64,000 nt of DNA from Lutibacter citreus (GCF_003260195.1 NZ_QEIH01000004.1:310001-374000), one strand, 5' to 3'; counted from the stretch's first letter, positions 1 to 10,103 are shown. Notes: generated by a model from the letters alone, not told the origin. Numbers and translations are program-made.

Positions 1-811
1 CTTGCATACGAATCCAATCTCCTTTTTTACCAAAATCAGATTTATAGTATAAATATATTTTTCCGTTATGAACCAATGGATACGGATCGTGAATTGAGAA
101 TTGATCCCAAGCTCCTTCACCTCCATTAGGAATTACAATTTTATTATAAGGTGTCCAAGGTCCATCAGGAGAATCTGCATAGGAAACAGCAACCGGACAA
201 TCATCTCCACGCTTTCCACTAGCTTCCATAAAACCTTGATAATACAAATAATATTTACCTTTCCACTCTAAAATATCACTCGTTGTAACAGCTCTCCAAC
301 CAACAATTGGTTTTTCTGGTCTTTTAATAGCAACACCTTGCTCTTCCCATGTAAAACCATCTACACTTGTTGCATACCAAATTTCAGCTAAATCCCAATC
401 TGAAGAAGGAATAACGTCTGAGCTTTCTTTTGCTCCGCGAGGTGGTGTTGGTGTGTTTCTATAAGTGTACCACACATAATATTTACCATTATGAAAAATC
501 ACCTTTGAAGGATCTCTTCTAGATATTGTACCATCATGGTTATTGTAATTAAATCCTTTTAGTTCAGTATATTTAAATTGGGAAAACAACTCGTTATCTT
601 GTGGTTTTGGAGCTGGATAAGCATCGTACAAACGATTTAAGGCTGCACTTAACTCCATATCAGGTTTTTCATCAGGTAATTTTTGAGGAAAAACTTTAAT
701 TTTTTTCTCTTTTATTATTGATTCAGGTTTTGACTCGGTTTTGCAGGCAACAATTGAAATTAATAAAGTAATTAATAACATTTTGCTGAAATAGCATCTT
801 TTAGTATGCAT
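1..811 (-). CDS. GH117-like lipoprotein glycosidase (C-terminus cut by window edge)
   Basis: Reading the minus strand from the ATG at 811 gives a lipoprotein: a hydrophobic stretch ends in LISIVAC, followed by about 250 residues of a five-bladed propeller enzyme. It closely matches the two complete paralogues at 8789-10081 and 10104-11396. Family motifs are visible: QFKYTELKGF, RRDPSKVIF with the conserved catalytic-type Asp, WDLAEIWYATS, YADSPDGPW, and IHDPYPLVHNGK with the second acidic residue kept. GH117 enzymes are known exo-alpha-1,3-(3,6-anhydro)-L-galactosidases acting on neoagaro-oligosaccharides. A related activity on a sulfated galactan is inferred. The conserved His-Glu pair further on lies outside the window, so activity cannot be fully judged. 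A second ATG ten codons in is a possible alternative start. The gene is the first or a late member of an operon continuing leftwards. Confidence 0.85.
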   Translation of the reverse strand, partial: MHTKRCYFSKMLLITLLISIVACKTESKPESIIKEKKIKVFPQKLPDEKPDMELSAALNRLYDAYPAPKPQDNELFSQFKYTELKGFNYNNHDGTISRRDPSKVIFHNGKYYVWYTYRNTPTPPRGAKESSDVIPSSDWDLAEIWYATSVDGFTWEEQGVAIKRPEKPIVGWRAVTTSDILEWKGKYYLYYQGFMEASGKRGDDCPVAVSYADSPDGPWTPYNKIVIPNGGEGAWDQFSIHDPYPLVHNGKIYLYYKSDFGKKGDWIRMQ

Positions 812-1508
812 GGTTTGATTTAATATATTTTATGAATGTGAATTATCTCAAAAGCCCTCTAAGCTTTTAACTCAATAAAAATAGTTATTATTTATTTGAT
901 TTACTCAAAACTACCCTTAAACAGATTAAATTCAATAAAACTCAACTAGACTTTATATGAACACATCAACTTAATTGAACTATTCATTTATACAAAGTAT
1001 ATACAATCTTCATTTTTTATAGTTTTTATATCAAAAAATAAATAAAAGCGTTTAAAAACGTTTTATTAGGTAAGAATCTTTAGAGTAATAAAAGTGTTGA
1101 CTGTCTAGATTTTTTCATTCTTTAAAAAATAAGGATTTACTTACGAAAACTTAAAAAGCAAAATAAATCTTCAAAAATTAAACCTTTTAAATAAGAATTA
1201 AGCTATTATTTATAAGTGAAATAATTAGAATGGTTTTTCATTTTAATGGATAGGCTAAGAATAAAATTAGATTTTGATAGTGACAACCATAGTACTTTTT
1301 ATAAATAGTCTTTAATTTTTAATTCTCTGCAAAAACTATCATTTGCATAAAACCATAATAACTCATTGTAAACATAATTATTAAAAACTAAACACATTGA
1401 CATTTAAATTATACAAATATTATATAGGAATTATATTTTTGTACTTTTACAATTGTTAATCAATTGAATATTATTTTTAGAGAATTTACATTTTAAAACG
1501 CTACAGCA
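812..1508. other. 700-base AT-rich divergent intergenic region
   Basis: This region separates a minus-strand GH117-like gene from the plus-strand TPR/HTH regulator. I see no open frame with coding character and no RNA gene. It should hold both promoters. A TAnnTTTG-like string at 1434-1441, 68 bases before the regulator ATG, resembles the Bacteroidota -7 box. I could not find a convincing -33 partner, and such strings arise by chance in DNA this AT-rich. A near-palindrome at 1042-1066 is listed separately. Confidence 0.6.
1042..1066. promoter_or_regulatory. Imperfect 25-bp palindrome, possible operator
   Basis: The arms ATAAAAGCGTTT and AAACGTTTTAT read as near reverse complements around an AA centre, with the core AAACG/CGTTT on each side. 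It lies in the long divergent intergenic region, about 230 bases before the GH117-like start and 440 before the regulator start. It could bind a dimeric regulator. It could also be chance in AT-rich DNA. No cognate regulator is identified. Confidence 0.25.
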
Positions 1509-3140
1509 TTGTTAACCAAACATATATCAAATATATTTCTTGTTTTAATCATTTTTACAACTATTGGAAATGCTCAAAAAAAAGAAAAAAGAGTTAAATT
1601 AGACTCCGTAAGTTATTATACAGATATTATATCTAATGCTTTAAAACAAAGCAAAGAATTTCCAGATAAATCTTACAAACAGATTAAAAAAAGTTATAAA
1701 TATTTTAAAAAAAATGGAGATGAAAAAAAAGTATTTCAGTGCTTACTTAACATGTCTGATTTAAAAAAAGAAAAGGAGAAATTTGGTCGTGCTTTTGATC
1801 ACCTATGGGAAGCTTTGTATATAATTAAAACAACTAATAACAGTTCATATAAAGCAACTGTACATAGAAAACTATCTAACCTTTATGACATTTTTAATAA
1901 AGACGAAGAATCACTATATCATTTAGAACGTGCTTTGCATTTTTCAAAAGAAGTTTTATTTCAAAATAACCAAAATGCACAACCTTTAAACACAAATTAT
2001 TTAAACCTAGCAACAAGACAAAGAAAATCTGGAAATTACCAAAAAGCTCTTAGCTATCTTGATTCCTGTGTTTTCACAGAAAAACTAGTTAAAAATAATA
2101 GTTACATTCTTTCAAATATAGAGTTAGAAAGAGGTTACTTAATGCTAAAAACGGGGAATATTAAAGAAGCTTATAAATTACTTTACAATTCAAAATCCAA
2201 GCTTACAAAGGATGATTTAAACCTTAAAATTCGGGCCTTTTACTATTTAGGCGAACTAAAAAGCATAGACAAACAGTTAGATAGCTCTATTTATTATTAT
2301 GAAAAGAGTTTAAATTTAATTGATAGTCTAAACCTTAATAAAGCAACTACATCAATAATTTTATCTCAACTTTCTAAAGCTTATATAAAAAAAAATAAAA
2401 CTAAAAAAGCTTACAACTATTTAGTGAGAAAAAATGAACTAACAGACAACGCTTTAAAAAGTAAAAATAATGCCTTTAGTGAACTTATTGAAATAAAAAA
2501 CACCCATTTAGAATCGTTATTAGAAAAAGAAAACCTGATAAATAAACAAGATATTGTTATTAAAAAAAGTAAACAAACCCAGTTTCGTTTAAAAATTATT
2601 TTACTGCTTGTATTTATTCTTGGAATTGTACTATTTTGGGTTTCAAGAATACGCTTAAAATTAAAAAAATCTTTGTTAGACAAAGCTGAAACAGAATTAA
2701 ATTCACAATTGGAAAAAGAAAAAAGTGAAGAAGCTATAAAATTAAAAAGTAAAGAATTAACATCCTATGCCTTACAATTAATTGACAAGGATAGTGCTAT
2801 TGATGAACTTTTAAGAATCTTAAAAGAAAAGTCACCTTCATCATATAAATCATTGAATTCAAAGTATAAAAAAGGAGCAAAAGATTTATGGGATGAATTT
2901 AACTTACGTTTTACCGAAGTAAATTCAGATTTTTACAATAGGTTAAAATTGAAGCACCCAAATTTAACAGTTACAGAGCAAAAACATAGCGCTCTAATTA
3001 AATTAAAATTTAGCACAAAAGAAATGGCGAGAATATTAAATATTGAGCCACATAGTGTAAATATTTCTAGATCTCGAATTCGTAAAAAACTAGGACTTGA
3101 ACGCTCCGATAGCTTAGAAGACTACATTACAAATTTGTAA
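1509..3140 (+). CDS. Membrane-anchored TPR protein with C-terminal HTH (PUL regulator)
   Basis: The 543-residue protein starts with a signal-like hydrophobic segment (about residues 8-22, ending near NAQ). Helical TPR-type repeats cover about 40-340, one transmembrane helix lies at about 360-382 (IILLLVFILGIVLFWV), and a charged coiled-coil segment runs to about 440. The C-terminus (about 486-535) is a LuxR/GerE-like helix-turn-helix, with FSTKEMARILNIEPHSVNIS resembling its recognition region. This topology, periplasmic TPRs joined through one helix to a cytoplasmic DNA-binding domain, is common for Bacteroidota regulators near carbohydrate genes. It shares layout and C-terminal sequence with the protein at 55184-56779. 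It is convergent with the GH29 gene at 3201 and divergent from the GH117-like gene at 811, so either operon could be its target. The ligand is unknown. Confidence 0.8.
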   Translation: MLTKHISNIFLVLIIFTTIGNAQKKEKRVKLDSVSYYTDIISNALKQSKEFPDKSYKQIKKSYKYFKKNGDEKKVFQCLLNMSDLKKEKEKFGRAFDHLWEALYIIKTTNNSSYKATVHRKLSNLYDIFNKDEESLYHLERALHFSKEVLFQNNQNAQPLNTNYLNLATRQRKSGNYQKALSYLDSCVFTEKLVKNNSYILSNIELERGYLMLKTGNIKEAYKLLYNSKSKLTKDDLNLKIRAFYYLGELKSIDKQLDSSIYYYEKSLNLIDSLNLNKATTSIILSQLSKAYIKKNKTKKAYNYLVRKNELTDNALKSKNNAFSELIEIKNTHLESLLEKENLINKQDIVIKKSKQTQFRLKIILLLVFILGIVLFWVSRIRLKLKKSLLDKAETELNSQLEKEKSEEAIKLKSKELTSYALQLIDKDSAIDELLRILKEKSPSSYKSLNSKYKKGAKDLWDEFNLRFTEVNSDFYNRLKLKHPNLTVTEQKHSALIKLKFSTKEMARILNIEPHSVNISRSRIRKKLGLERSDSLEDYITNL

Positions 3141-3182
3141 CAAAAAGGGGTATTAAACAATGTTTAATACCCCTTTTTGTTA
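3138..3182. terminator. Bidirectional rho-independent terminator
   Basis: A perfect 21-bp stem (3138-3158 pairs with 3162-3182) around a 3-base AAT loop. GGGG/CCCC lies inside the stem and A- and T-rich flanks serve both directions. It sits between the convergent TPR/HTH regulator and the GH29 gene and should end transcription from both sides. It marks the 3' end of the operon running from 18661. Confidence 0.9.
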
Positions 3183-3200
3183 ATTATAAATTGTGAATAT

Positions 3201-4733
3201 TTATTCTAATTCCAATTTTAAAACATTAGCAATAGGGTTATACTCTACATCTGGCATTGTTAGCAATAATGTTTGCGGGGTAAGCTTCCAATCTATATCT
3301 ATGTTTGCCCCCATCAGTTTTATATTTTTGATAGGTGAAGGAGGAAGATTACGGTGAAATCCACCAATAGATCGCATTTTAATAGTTTCTCCAGCTTTAG
3401 GCACACCTAAAAAGAAGACATACATTGACTTTTTATCTTTAGCAACGGTATAACGTACATCGCTAGCGGTATATTTTACTTTTGCCGATTGTCCATCATG
3501 AGAAGCATCTGAAGCATTGGCATTTCCATATCCAAAAACTTTAAATGGTCTTGTTTTATATACAGCTTCACCATAAACAGACATCCATTCCCCAATATCC
3601 TTTAAAATAGCTCTTTGTTCTTGATTAATAACACCATCTGCACGAGGTGAAATATTAAGTAGTACTGTACCATTTTTACTCCAAACATCAATCATATTTC
3701 TTACTACTAATGCGGCATCCTTATACTTTTCACCTTCCACATACATCCAATGACTATTACTCAAGGTAATATCTGTCATCCAAGGCAAAGGGTAAATATC
3801 TCTACGCCCACCTTGCTCCAAGTCATCAATTCCAATTTCCAAAGAAATATCTTGATGCTTGCTACAAACTACCACTTCTTGGTTATTCTTTAACCCACTA
3901 TTAAAATGATACGCTAGCATCTCGTTTATTTTATCCTCAGGTATCATATTTAGCCACGAATCGTACCATAAAATGTCTGGTTCATACTTATCTACAACCT
4001 CCTCAACTTGATCAAGCCAATATTGGTTGAAATCATTAATATTCTCCCAGTTCCCAAATAATTTACGAAGCTTTGGATCTGTAGTTGCTGTAGGAAGATC
4101 TGGATGATAAGGGTAATGACTGTTAAAACCATTACGCCCCCAATATTCTGGTTTATTAGCATTGCGTTGTCCGTTACGAGCGTGATGAAAAGTTGCTAAT
4201 GTCTTAATGTCTCGCTTTTTTAATGAAGTAAATAGCTCACCTAAAACATCTCGTTTTGGTCCCATATCTGCAGCATTCCAAGGATTCACCTCACTATCCC
4301 ACATAGCAAAACCGTCATGATGTTCAGCTACCGGACCTGCAAACTTTGCTCCTGTTGTTTTAAACAAATCGGCCCACTCTTCTGGATCAAAATGTTCGGC
4401 AGTAAACATTGGGATAAAATCTTCATACCCAAACTCCTCAATTGCGCCAAAATTCTTTTCATGAAACTTGTTCACATCACTTCCTTTCATATACATATTA
4501 GCAGGATACCAAGCACTCCCATAAGCTGGAACGCTATATGGTCCCCAATGAAAATACATTCCTAGCTTAGCATCCTGAAACCATTCTGGCGCTGCTTCGT
4601 GTTTTGAAAGTGACTCTAGAGTAGGTTCATATTTTTCCTGTTTTTGAAGAATTGTACTTGATGCATTTTTCTGATTACATGCACTCACTAAAATTAGTAC
4701 AAATACTAAACTGAAAATTATTTTTAGTTTCAT
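3201..4733 (-). CDS. GH29 alpha-L-fucosidase-family lipoprotein
   Basis: The 510-residue lipoprotein has a signal ending in LILVSAC. The GH29 barrel spans about 40-390 with family landmarks LGMYFHWGPYSVP, AEHHDGFAMWDS, ATFHHARNG and ILWYDSWL. The Asp at residue 258 in the last is the expected nucleophile. NGTVLLNISPRADG marks the barrel end, and a beta-rich domain follows to the C-terminus. GH29 enzymes are retaining exo-alpha-L-fucosidases, and some marine members act on alpha-L-galactose. Which is used here cannot be told from sequence. It is the last gene of the 18661-3201 operon, 27 bases behind another GH29, with a terminator after it. It resembles the 4761 and 48851 paralogues more than the one at 56971. 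Confidence 0.88.
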   Translation of the reverse strand: MKLKIIFSLVFVLILVSACNQKNASSTILQKQEKYEPTLESLSKHEAAPEWFQDAKLGMYFHWGPYSVPAYGSAWYPANMYMKGSDVNKFHEKNFGAIEEFGYEDFIPMFTAEHFDPEEWADLFKTTGAKFAGPVAEHHDGFAMWDSEVNPWNAADMGPKRDVLGELFTSLKKRDIKTLATFHHARNGQRNANKPEYWGRNGFNSHYPYHPDLPTATTDPKLRKLFGNWENINDFNQYWLDQVEEVVDKYEPDILWYDSWLNMIPEDKINEMLAYHFNSGLKNNQEVVVCSKHQDISLEIGIDDLEQGGRRDIYPLPWMTDITLSNSHWMYVEGEKYKDAALVVRNMIDVWSKNGTVLLNISPRADGVINQEQRAILKDIGEWMSVYGEAVYKTRPFKVFGYGNANASDASHDGQSAKVKYTASDVRYTVAKDKKSMYVFFLGVPKAGETIKMRSIGGFHRNLPPSPIKNIKLMGANIDIDWKLTPQTLLLTMPDVEYNPIANVLKLELE

Positions 4734-4760
4734 TCTATGTTGTTTTCTATAATTCTTTAA

Positions 4761-6257
4761 CTATCTATTAATTTTGAATACAAATGCATTATTACATGGT
4801 TTTTCCTTCGGAAGTTTAATTTCCAATGCAAGATCTTTTTGTTCCCACTCTAACTTCACTTTACAACCAATTAATTCAACACTTTTAACCTTTCCATTAT
4901 AAGCTGTAGAACCGAATGATTTAATTGGTAAAACACCTGATTCTGGCCATCCCAAGGCTATTGCATATAATTGACCATCTCTAGTTGTAAATCGAATATC
5001 TTTATCTGTAAAACCATCAAATTTTTTATCGGCCAAATGCCCAGTTTTTGTTTCGGTTGGTCCTTCGCCATAAATTAACCAAGGACGACTTTTATAAATT
5101 GCCTCACCATTTAACTTTAGCCATTTACCCATTGCTAATAAGCGTTGTTTTTGTTCTTCTGGAATTGTTCCATTAGGATGCGGAGCAACATTAAGCAACA
5201 AACATCCGTTTTTACTAACAATATCAACCAAATCATCAATCAATCTATTTTCTGAATAACATTCTAAATCTGTTGTCCAGCTCCATGAATCTCTAGAAAT
5301 TGAATTATCTGTTAACCAAGGTTCAGGATAAATATCAGGCATACGAGCGCGTTCTAAATCAACTGTTCCAACACCTAAAGGTAAATCTGGGCGCTTAAAA
5401 GTAAGTACGGCCTCAATATTATTTTCTGCTGCATGATTATAATAGTAAGCCACCATTTGCTGTCTAATACTTTCAGATAAAATCTCCATACGATTATCAA
5501 ACCACAATAAATCTGGTGAATAACCATCAACTACTTCTTTTACCTTTTCTAACCAAACACGCTCAAACTCTTTACTAGGCATAGGATAACAGTTTTTAAC
5601 TCTTTCCTTAGTCTCTATTCTACGTGACGTTTTAGGTAATTTTTCACCATATAAAGAAGCATTAGCGGGGTCAAAACAATCAGTTCCTTCTTGCCAAGTA
5701 GGGAACCATCCCCAAAGCCAAGAATGATGTAAACTAACTACATATTTTAAACCTCGTTTACGAATTGCTTTTTCCATTTCAGCAACAACATCACGTTTTG
5801 GCCCTTTACTTACAGAGTTCCAAGGATTAACCTTTGAGTTCCACATTGAAAAACCATCCGCATGTTCACCTGCAGGACCTGCAAACTGAGCACCTGCTTT
5901 TACAAATAAGTCTGCCCATTCATCTGCATTAAATTTTTCAGCTTTAAAAAGAGGTACTAAATCTTTATATCCAAATTCATCAACTGGTCCAAATTTTTCT
6001 ATATGATGCTTGTTATTTGATGTTCCTTTAGCATACATAAAGCGTCCGTACCAATCTGTTTTACTTGGAGCTTCAGGAACCGAGTATACTCCCCAATGGG
6101 TGTAAATTCCAAACTTCGCATCTTTAAACCATTCCGGACATTCGTATTGAGAAAGTGATTCCCAATTAGGTTGAAATTGTTTTCTGGAATCCTTTTGTCC
6201 GAAGACTGAAAAAGTTAACAGAAAAAAACATATTACAAGTGTATTACCTATTTTCAT
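4761..6257 (-). CDS. GH29 alpha-L-fucosidase-family enzyme, periplasmic
   Basis: The 498-residue protein has a cleavable signal peptide (about 1-20, ending SVFGQ) and no lipobox Cys. GH29 motifs run in order: [51 protein letters not shown] with the nucleophile candidate Asp254, and [16 protein letters not shown]. An all-beta C-terminal domain follows. The sequence AGEHADGF replaces the usual EHHDGF, so one of the paired active-site histidines of typical GH29 enzymes appears as Ala. This may change the sugar accepted. It lies 24 bases after a mannosidase-type GH2 and before a second GH29, so the pair probably acts on different linkages of one oligosaccharide. Confidence 0.87.
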   Translation of the reverse strand: MKIGNTLVICFFLLTFSVFGQKDSRKQFQPNWESLSQYECPEWFKDAKFGIYTHWGVYSVPEAPSKTDWYGRFMYAKGTSNNKHHIEKFGPVDEFGYKDLVPLFKAEKFNADEWADLFVKAGAQFAGPAGEHADGFSMWNSKVNPWNSVSKGPKRDVVAEMEKAIRKRGLKYVVSLHHSWLWGWFPTWQEGTDCFDPANASLYGEKLPKTSRRIETKERVKNCYPMPSKEFERVWLEKVKEVVDGYSPDLLWFDNRMEILSESIRQQMVAYYYNHAAENNIEAVLTFKRPDLPLGVGTVDLERARMPDIYPEPWLTDNSISRDSWSWTTDLECYSENRLIDDLVDIVSKNGCLLLNVAPHPNGTIPEEQKQRLLAMGKWLKLNGEAIYKSRPWLIYGEGPTETKTGHLADKKFDGFTDKDIRFTTRDGQLYAIALGWPESGVLPIKSFGSTAYNGKVKSVELIGCKVKLEWEQKDLALEIKLPKEKPCNNAFVFKINR

Positions 6258-6281
6258 ATTTTATTTTATTAATTAGTTCTT

Positions 6282-8789
6282 TTAATTTTTATTAAACTCT
6301 TTAACAGTTGGCATTAATTCGTCAGCTTGTTTTACTCCTTTGGTTCCATTTAACCCTTCAAAATATCGTAAGTAATTATGAGAACCGTATTTTGCCTTTT
6401 TATCTTTGGCTTCTTGTCCAATTTCTCTTAATCTAGGTAAGTCTACTTTTTCATTACCTACTAACAATAGATATTTATTTTCTGAAATAATTTTACCAGA
6501 ATTGTCTTTCAATTTTAATTCAACATGAAACTGATCTCCTAATTTACCTGGAACTTTACAATTTACTGTTGCATATTCTTTTGAACTATCTGAACTTACT
6601 TTTCCAATATTAACAACTTCTCTTTTAACTTCTTTTTTGTTAGCATCATAAAATACAACTTCAGCCTTACAGGAATTGAATTCTTTATAAAAATCATTTA
6701 CAACCCATAATTTACCTGTGAATTCTTCACCCGGCAACCATCTTCTTTTATTGTGTTGTAAACTTATCAATAATGGTTGATAAGCCATTTTCACATAGTC
6801 ATAAGATATTTTTGGTTGCTGATAATAATCTACAATTCCCCATTTCATATCTGGTGCAAATGTGATGTAATGACAAATACAAATAGCACTTGTTTTTGGT
6901 TTTCTTCTTCGGAAATATTCCAAACCATATTGAAAAATAATTCCCTGCGCCATTTGAGTTGCATCTACAAACTCCTGCATACTTCCAGTTGCCTGCGTAT
7001 TTAAGGCATCAAAATTTAAAGTTCTAAAGGTATCAAAATCTGTCCAATGATGTCCCCAACTTGGACCTGGTGGCCAAAGCTCGTCTTCAGGAATAAACTT
7101 TTTAATACTTTCAACATTAGGACACGATGAAATAGCTAATTCTGGAACTGCGGCAAAATCTTTCTTCATAAAAAATCGTTCCATATTGTTACTTCCCTCT
7201 CCATAAAACAACCCATTGGCATGTACGCTTTCATTTGGCTTGAAACCTAATTCCACTCCAACGTGATCGCTCAAAGGCGAAACAGGAACGTAATGCAGAT
7301 TGGTATATGGTTTTATAACTTCGCCCAATTCTTTCATAAATTTAAGATTATGAACTGGATCAGAAGCAGTCATTAAAATTTCTTCTCCACCTTCAATTAT
7401 AACCATACAAGGATGATTTCTTAACTCTTTTACAACAGAAATAGCGTCAGAGAAGATTTGTTTCTTGTACGCTTCATCCTTTGGAAGTGAAAGGCTAGCA
7501 ATTGGTAAAATATCTTGCCAAACCGTAATACCTTCTCTATTACACAATTCATAGAAGTATGGAATTTCGGTTGGATGCCAACCAAAAATTCTTAGGTTAT
7601 TCATATTACCCGCCTTCGCCAAACGAACAAACTCCTCATATTTTTCATTTGTAGCTCGGCCAAAGAAAATATCTGGTGGACCACCCCAAGTTCCTGAGCG
7701 AATAAAATGTCGTTTTCCGTTTACCATAACTGTCCATGGGTTTTCAACCTGATCTTTTGTATATCCAGGATTCATAACCATTTTTAATTCACGAATTCCA
7801 AATAATTTACTGTGCGCATCTAATACTTCGTTCTTACTGTTCTTTATTGAAATAGCAGCCGTGTAAAGGTTTTGATCTCCCAAATCCCAAGGATACCATA
7901 ATTTAGCATCTGAAATATGAAGTGGAACCGTAAATTCATTTTTTCCTGGTTGAAGTTTTTTCTTAACCGTAGTTTTATATGCCTTTGATTTGAAATTTTC
8001 TCCTTGAATATTCAATTCTATGTCTACATTTCTAGCACTGTTTCCTTTGTTCTCTATTTCAACCTGAATATTTAAATCTGCAGAATTCTTTTTACCAAGC
8101 TCAGTTTGCACATAAATATCCGTTATCTTAGTATCATCAAATGCTTCCAAGCGCACTGGTTTCCATATACCTGTTGGTACCAAATCTACCCAGTAATCTC
8201 CGTGCCAAGCTGGTTTTCTACCAGCTACTTGACTGTAGCGTCTGGGCGCTGGATGTAATCGAACTGCCAACGTATTTCTTCCTCTACGTTTGAATTCAAA
8301 ACTTACCAAATCAGTAATATCATACGAAAAAGGGGTAAACATTCCTTCGTGTGAACCTAGTATTTTTCCATTTAAAAAAACATCGCATGCATAATCAACT
8401 CCATCAAACGTAAGTTCAATTTTTTTGCCTTTCATTTCTTTTGGTACATTGAAAATATTCAAATACCACCATTCATATTCATTTACCCATTTAGCCTTTA
8501 CACTATTTCTTCCATAATGAGGATCATCAATACGGCCAACTCTCCATAAGTCGGTAAATACATCACCTGGAACGTGAGCTGGAGCCCAATTCAATGCATC
8601 TCCCATATGATCATAACTTATCTCAGGAAATTTTTCTTCTAAACCTCTTCCCGGTAAAGTTCCTTGTACTTTCCAATGAAAACCACTTAAATCGTGAACC
8701 AACCGTTTTGTTTGTTGTGCATTTATTGATGTGCCGAAAAGAGCAACTATCAACAATAGTACTATATGATTAAATTGAATTTGTTTCAT
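6282..8789 (-). CDS. GH2 family glycosidase, beta-mannosidase/glucosaminidase-like type
   Basis: The 835-residue protein has a signal peptide (about 1-24, ending INAQ). The sugar-binding jelly roll (about 30-215) includes AHVPGDVFTDLW, YEWWYLNIFNVP and PTGIWKPVRLEAF, which resemble the beta-mannosidase branch of GH2 rather than LacZ. An Ig-like domain and a TIM barrel follow. The acid/base region reads IIEGGEEIL (about 465-470) where most GH2 enzymes have an Asn-Glu pair. The likely nucleophile is the Glu in VPELAISS (about 550). The Asn to Gly/Glu change is unusual, so the substrate may not be mannose. Its ATG overlaps the stop of the upstream GH117-like gene (TAATG), indicating translational coupling. 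Confidence 0.82.
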   Translation of the reverse strand: MKQIQFNHIVLLLIVALFGTSINAQQTKRLVHDLSGFHWKVQGTLPGRGLEEKFPEISYDHMGDALNWAPAHVPGDVFTDLWRVGRIDDPHYGRNSVKAKWVNEYEWWYLNIFNVPKEMKGKKIELTFDGVDYACDVFLNGKILGSHEGMFTPFSYDITDLVSFEFKRRGRNTLAVRLHPAPRRYSQVAGRKPAWHGDYWVDLVPTGIWKPVRLEAFDDTKITDIYVQTELGKKNSADLNIQVEIENKGNSARNVDIELNIQGENFKSKAYKTTVKKKLQPGKNEFTVPLHISDAKLWYPWDLGDQNLYTAAISIKNSKNEVLDAHSKLFGIRELKMVMNPGYTKDQVENPWTVMVNGKRHFIRSGTWGGPPDIFFGRATNEKYEEFVRLAKAGNMNNLRIFGWHPTEIPYFYELCNREGITVWQDILPIASLSLPKDEAYKKQIFSDAISVVKELRNHPCMVIIEGGEEILMTASDPVHNLKFMKELGEVIKPYTNLHYVPVSPLSDHVGVELGFKPNESVHANGLFYGEGSNNMERFFMKKDFAAVPELAISSCPNVESIKKFIPEDELWPPGPSWGHHWTDFDTFRTLNFDALNTQATGSMQEFVDATQMAQGIIFQYGLEYFRRRKPKTSAICICHYITFAPDMKWGIVDYYQQPKISYDYVKMAYQPLLISLQHNKRRWLPGEEFTGKLWVVNDFYKEFNSCKAEVVFYDANKKEVKREVVNIGKVSSDSSKEYATVNCKVPGKLGDQFHVELKLKDNSGKIISENKYLLLVGNEKVDLPRLREIGQEAKDKKAKYGSHNYLRYFEGLNGTKGVKQADELMPTVKEFNKN

Positions 8790-10081
8790 TACTGTTTTTT
8801 TAATTCTTCAGTTTCTTTTTTAATACGCTCTTTCTGCTTACCATTTAAACCATGTTTTTCATAATGAAATTCAGGACTGTAATTGTAATAATGGTCTTTC
8901 ATTTGTTGATCATCAACATCTTGACTTAAATCACAATCAAAACGCGTAAGTATAGAATGATTCCAGTTTCCATCTGCATTTATAAAATGAGAAATACCCC
9001 AAGTTATTCCTCTTCCATTTTTTGTATCAGTAAAAGCATCAGGAACAAAAGGCCCAGCAGCAACAGGTAATAATTCAGTAATTGAGGCTATTTCAAAATT
9101 CACCCAATCTTTTGCATACTGAATGGTGTTATGCTCTTGACCATCTCGCTGTACAATTGCAGCAACTCCTTCTTTAAAAGGGAATAATGTTGTTTCGTGC
9201 CCTGAATTTATTATTGGATTTAATGAATGCTTTACAAACGGCCCAAGCGGATCTTCAGCAATGGCCAAACCTTGCATTCTTATTTTTGAAGGTTTGAATT
9301 CTGGACGTTTATCAAAATCACCTTTATAATACAAATAGATTTTACCATCGTGTACCAACGGATATGGATCGTGAATTGAATATTGATCCCAAGAACCTTC
9401 AGGTCCGTTTGGAATTACAATTTTGCCTGTGTGTGTCCAAGGACCATCAGGAGAGTCGGCATAAGCAACTGAAACTGGACAAAAATCACCTCGTAAACCA
9501 CTTGCCTCCATAAAAGCTTGAAAGTATAAATAATATTTTCCATTAAATTTTAAAATATCGGTTGTTGTAACTGAACGCCAACCAGCTTGTGGCTTTGGTG
9601 GACGAGGAACTGCAACACCTTGTTCTACCCAAGTAAAACCATCTTCAGAAGTAGCATAAAAAATATCCGCCAAATCCCAATCTGCAGATGGAATTACATC
9701 AGTAGCTTCTTTTGCTCTTGACATTCCAACTGGTTTAACTGGAGATTCTCTGTGCGTATACCAAACGTAATATTTTCCTTTTTCAAAAATTACTTTTGAA
9801 GGATCTCTTCGTGTTATTGTTCCATCTCCACCATTATAATCAAACCCCTTTAATTTTGTGTATTTAAATTGGGTATACAACTCATTTTGTTCTGGACGAA
9901 TAGAAGAATAAGCATCGTAATTACGTTCCACAGCCGCACTTAAAGGACGATTAGGTTTTTCCTTTGGAATAAAAAACGGAAATTCCTCTTGTTTACTTTC
10001 TTCTAGCTTACTTTTTTCTTGCTTTTGTTGACATGATACTACTATCAACCCTAGCATTATAACGTATAATATTCTTTTCAT
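8789..10081 (-). CDS. GH117-like 3,6-anhydro-L-galactosidase-family lipoprotein
   Basis: The 430-residue lipoprotein (lipobox LIVVSC) has a five-bladed propeller. The conserved acidic residues are seen as Asp93 in RRDPSKVIF and Asp238 in IHDPYPLVHDG, plus the adjacent His295-Glu296 in NSGHETTLFPF. These fit the residues described for GH117 enzymes such as the Bacteroides plebeius and Zobellia homologues, where an adjacent His/Glu pair and two aspartates form the active site. The family releases 3,6-anhydro-L-galactose from the non-reducing end of agaro-oligosaccharides. The C-terminal YYNYSPEFHYEKHGLNGKQK extension is typical of the domain-swapped family. It is sandwiched between a divergent paralogue and a GH2, and its stop overlaps the GH2 start. 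The true substrate may be a substituted anhydro- or L-galactose. Confidence 0.85.
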   Translation of the reverse strand: MKRILYVIMLGLIVVSCQQKQEKSKLEESKQEEFPFFIPKEKPNRPLSAAVERNYDAYSSIRPEQNELYTQFKYTKLKGFDYNGGDGTITRRDPSKVIFEKGKYYVWYTHRESPVKPVGMSRAKEATDVIPSADWDLADIFYATSEDGFTWVEQGVAVPRPPKPQAGWRSVTTTDILKFNGKYYLYFQAFMEASGLRGDFCPVSVAYADSPDGPWTHTGKIVIPNGPEGSWDQYSIHDPYPLVHDGKIYLYYKGDFDKRPEFKPSKIRMQGLAIAEDPLGPFVKHSLNPIINSGHETTLFPFKEGVAAIVQRDGQEHNTIQYAKDWVNFEIASITELLPVAAGPFVPDAFTDTKNGRGITWGISHFINADGNWNHSILTRFDCDLSQDVDDQQMKDHYYNYSPEFHYEKHGLNGKQKERIKKETEELKKQ

Positions 10082-10103
10082 AATTTAAATTCGTTTTTAA
10101 GAA

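Noticed and set aside
812-1508. Small RNA or riboswitch in the long intergenic region
   Set aside because: No conserved aptamer-like structure or terminator hairpin was found. Only an imperfect palindrome stands out.
2417-2683. Open frames of 60-130 codons antisense to, or out of frame within, large enzyme and regulator genes (for example here, 38732-39091, 57083-57469)
   Set aside because: They lie wholly inside well-supported genes, show no family motifs or signal peptides, and have the composition expected of shadow frames in AT-rich DNA.
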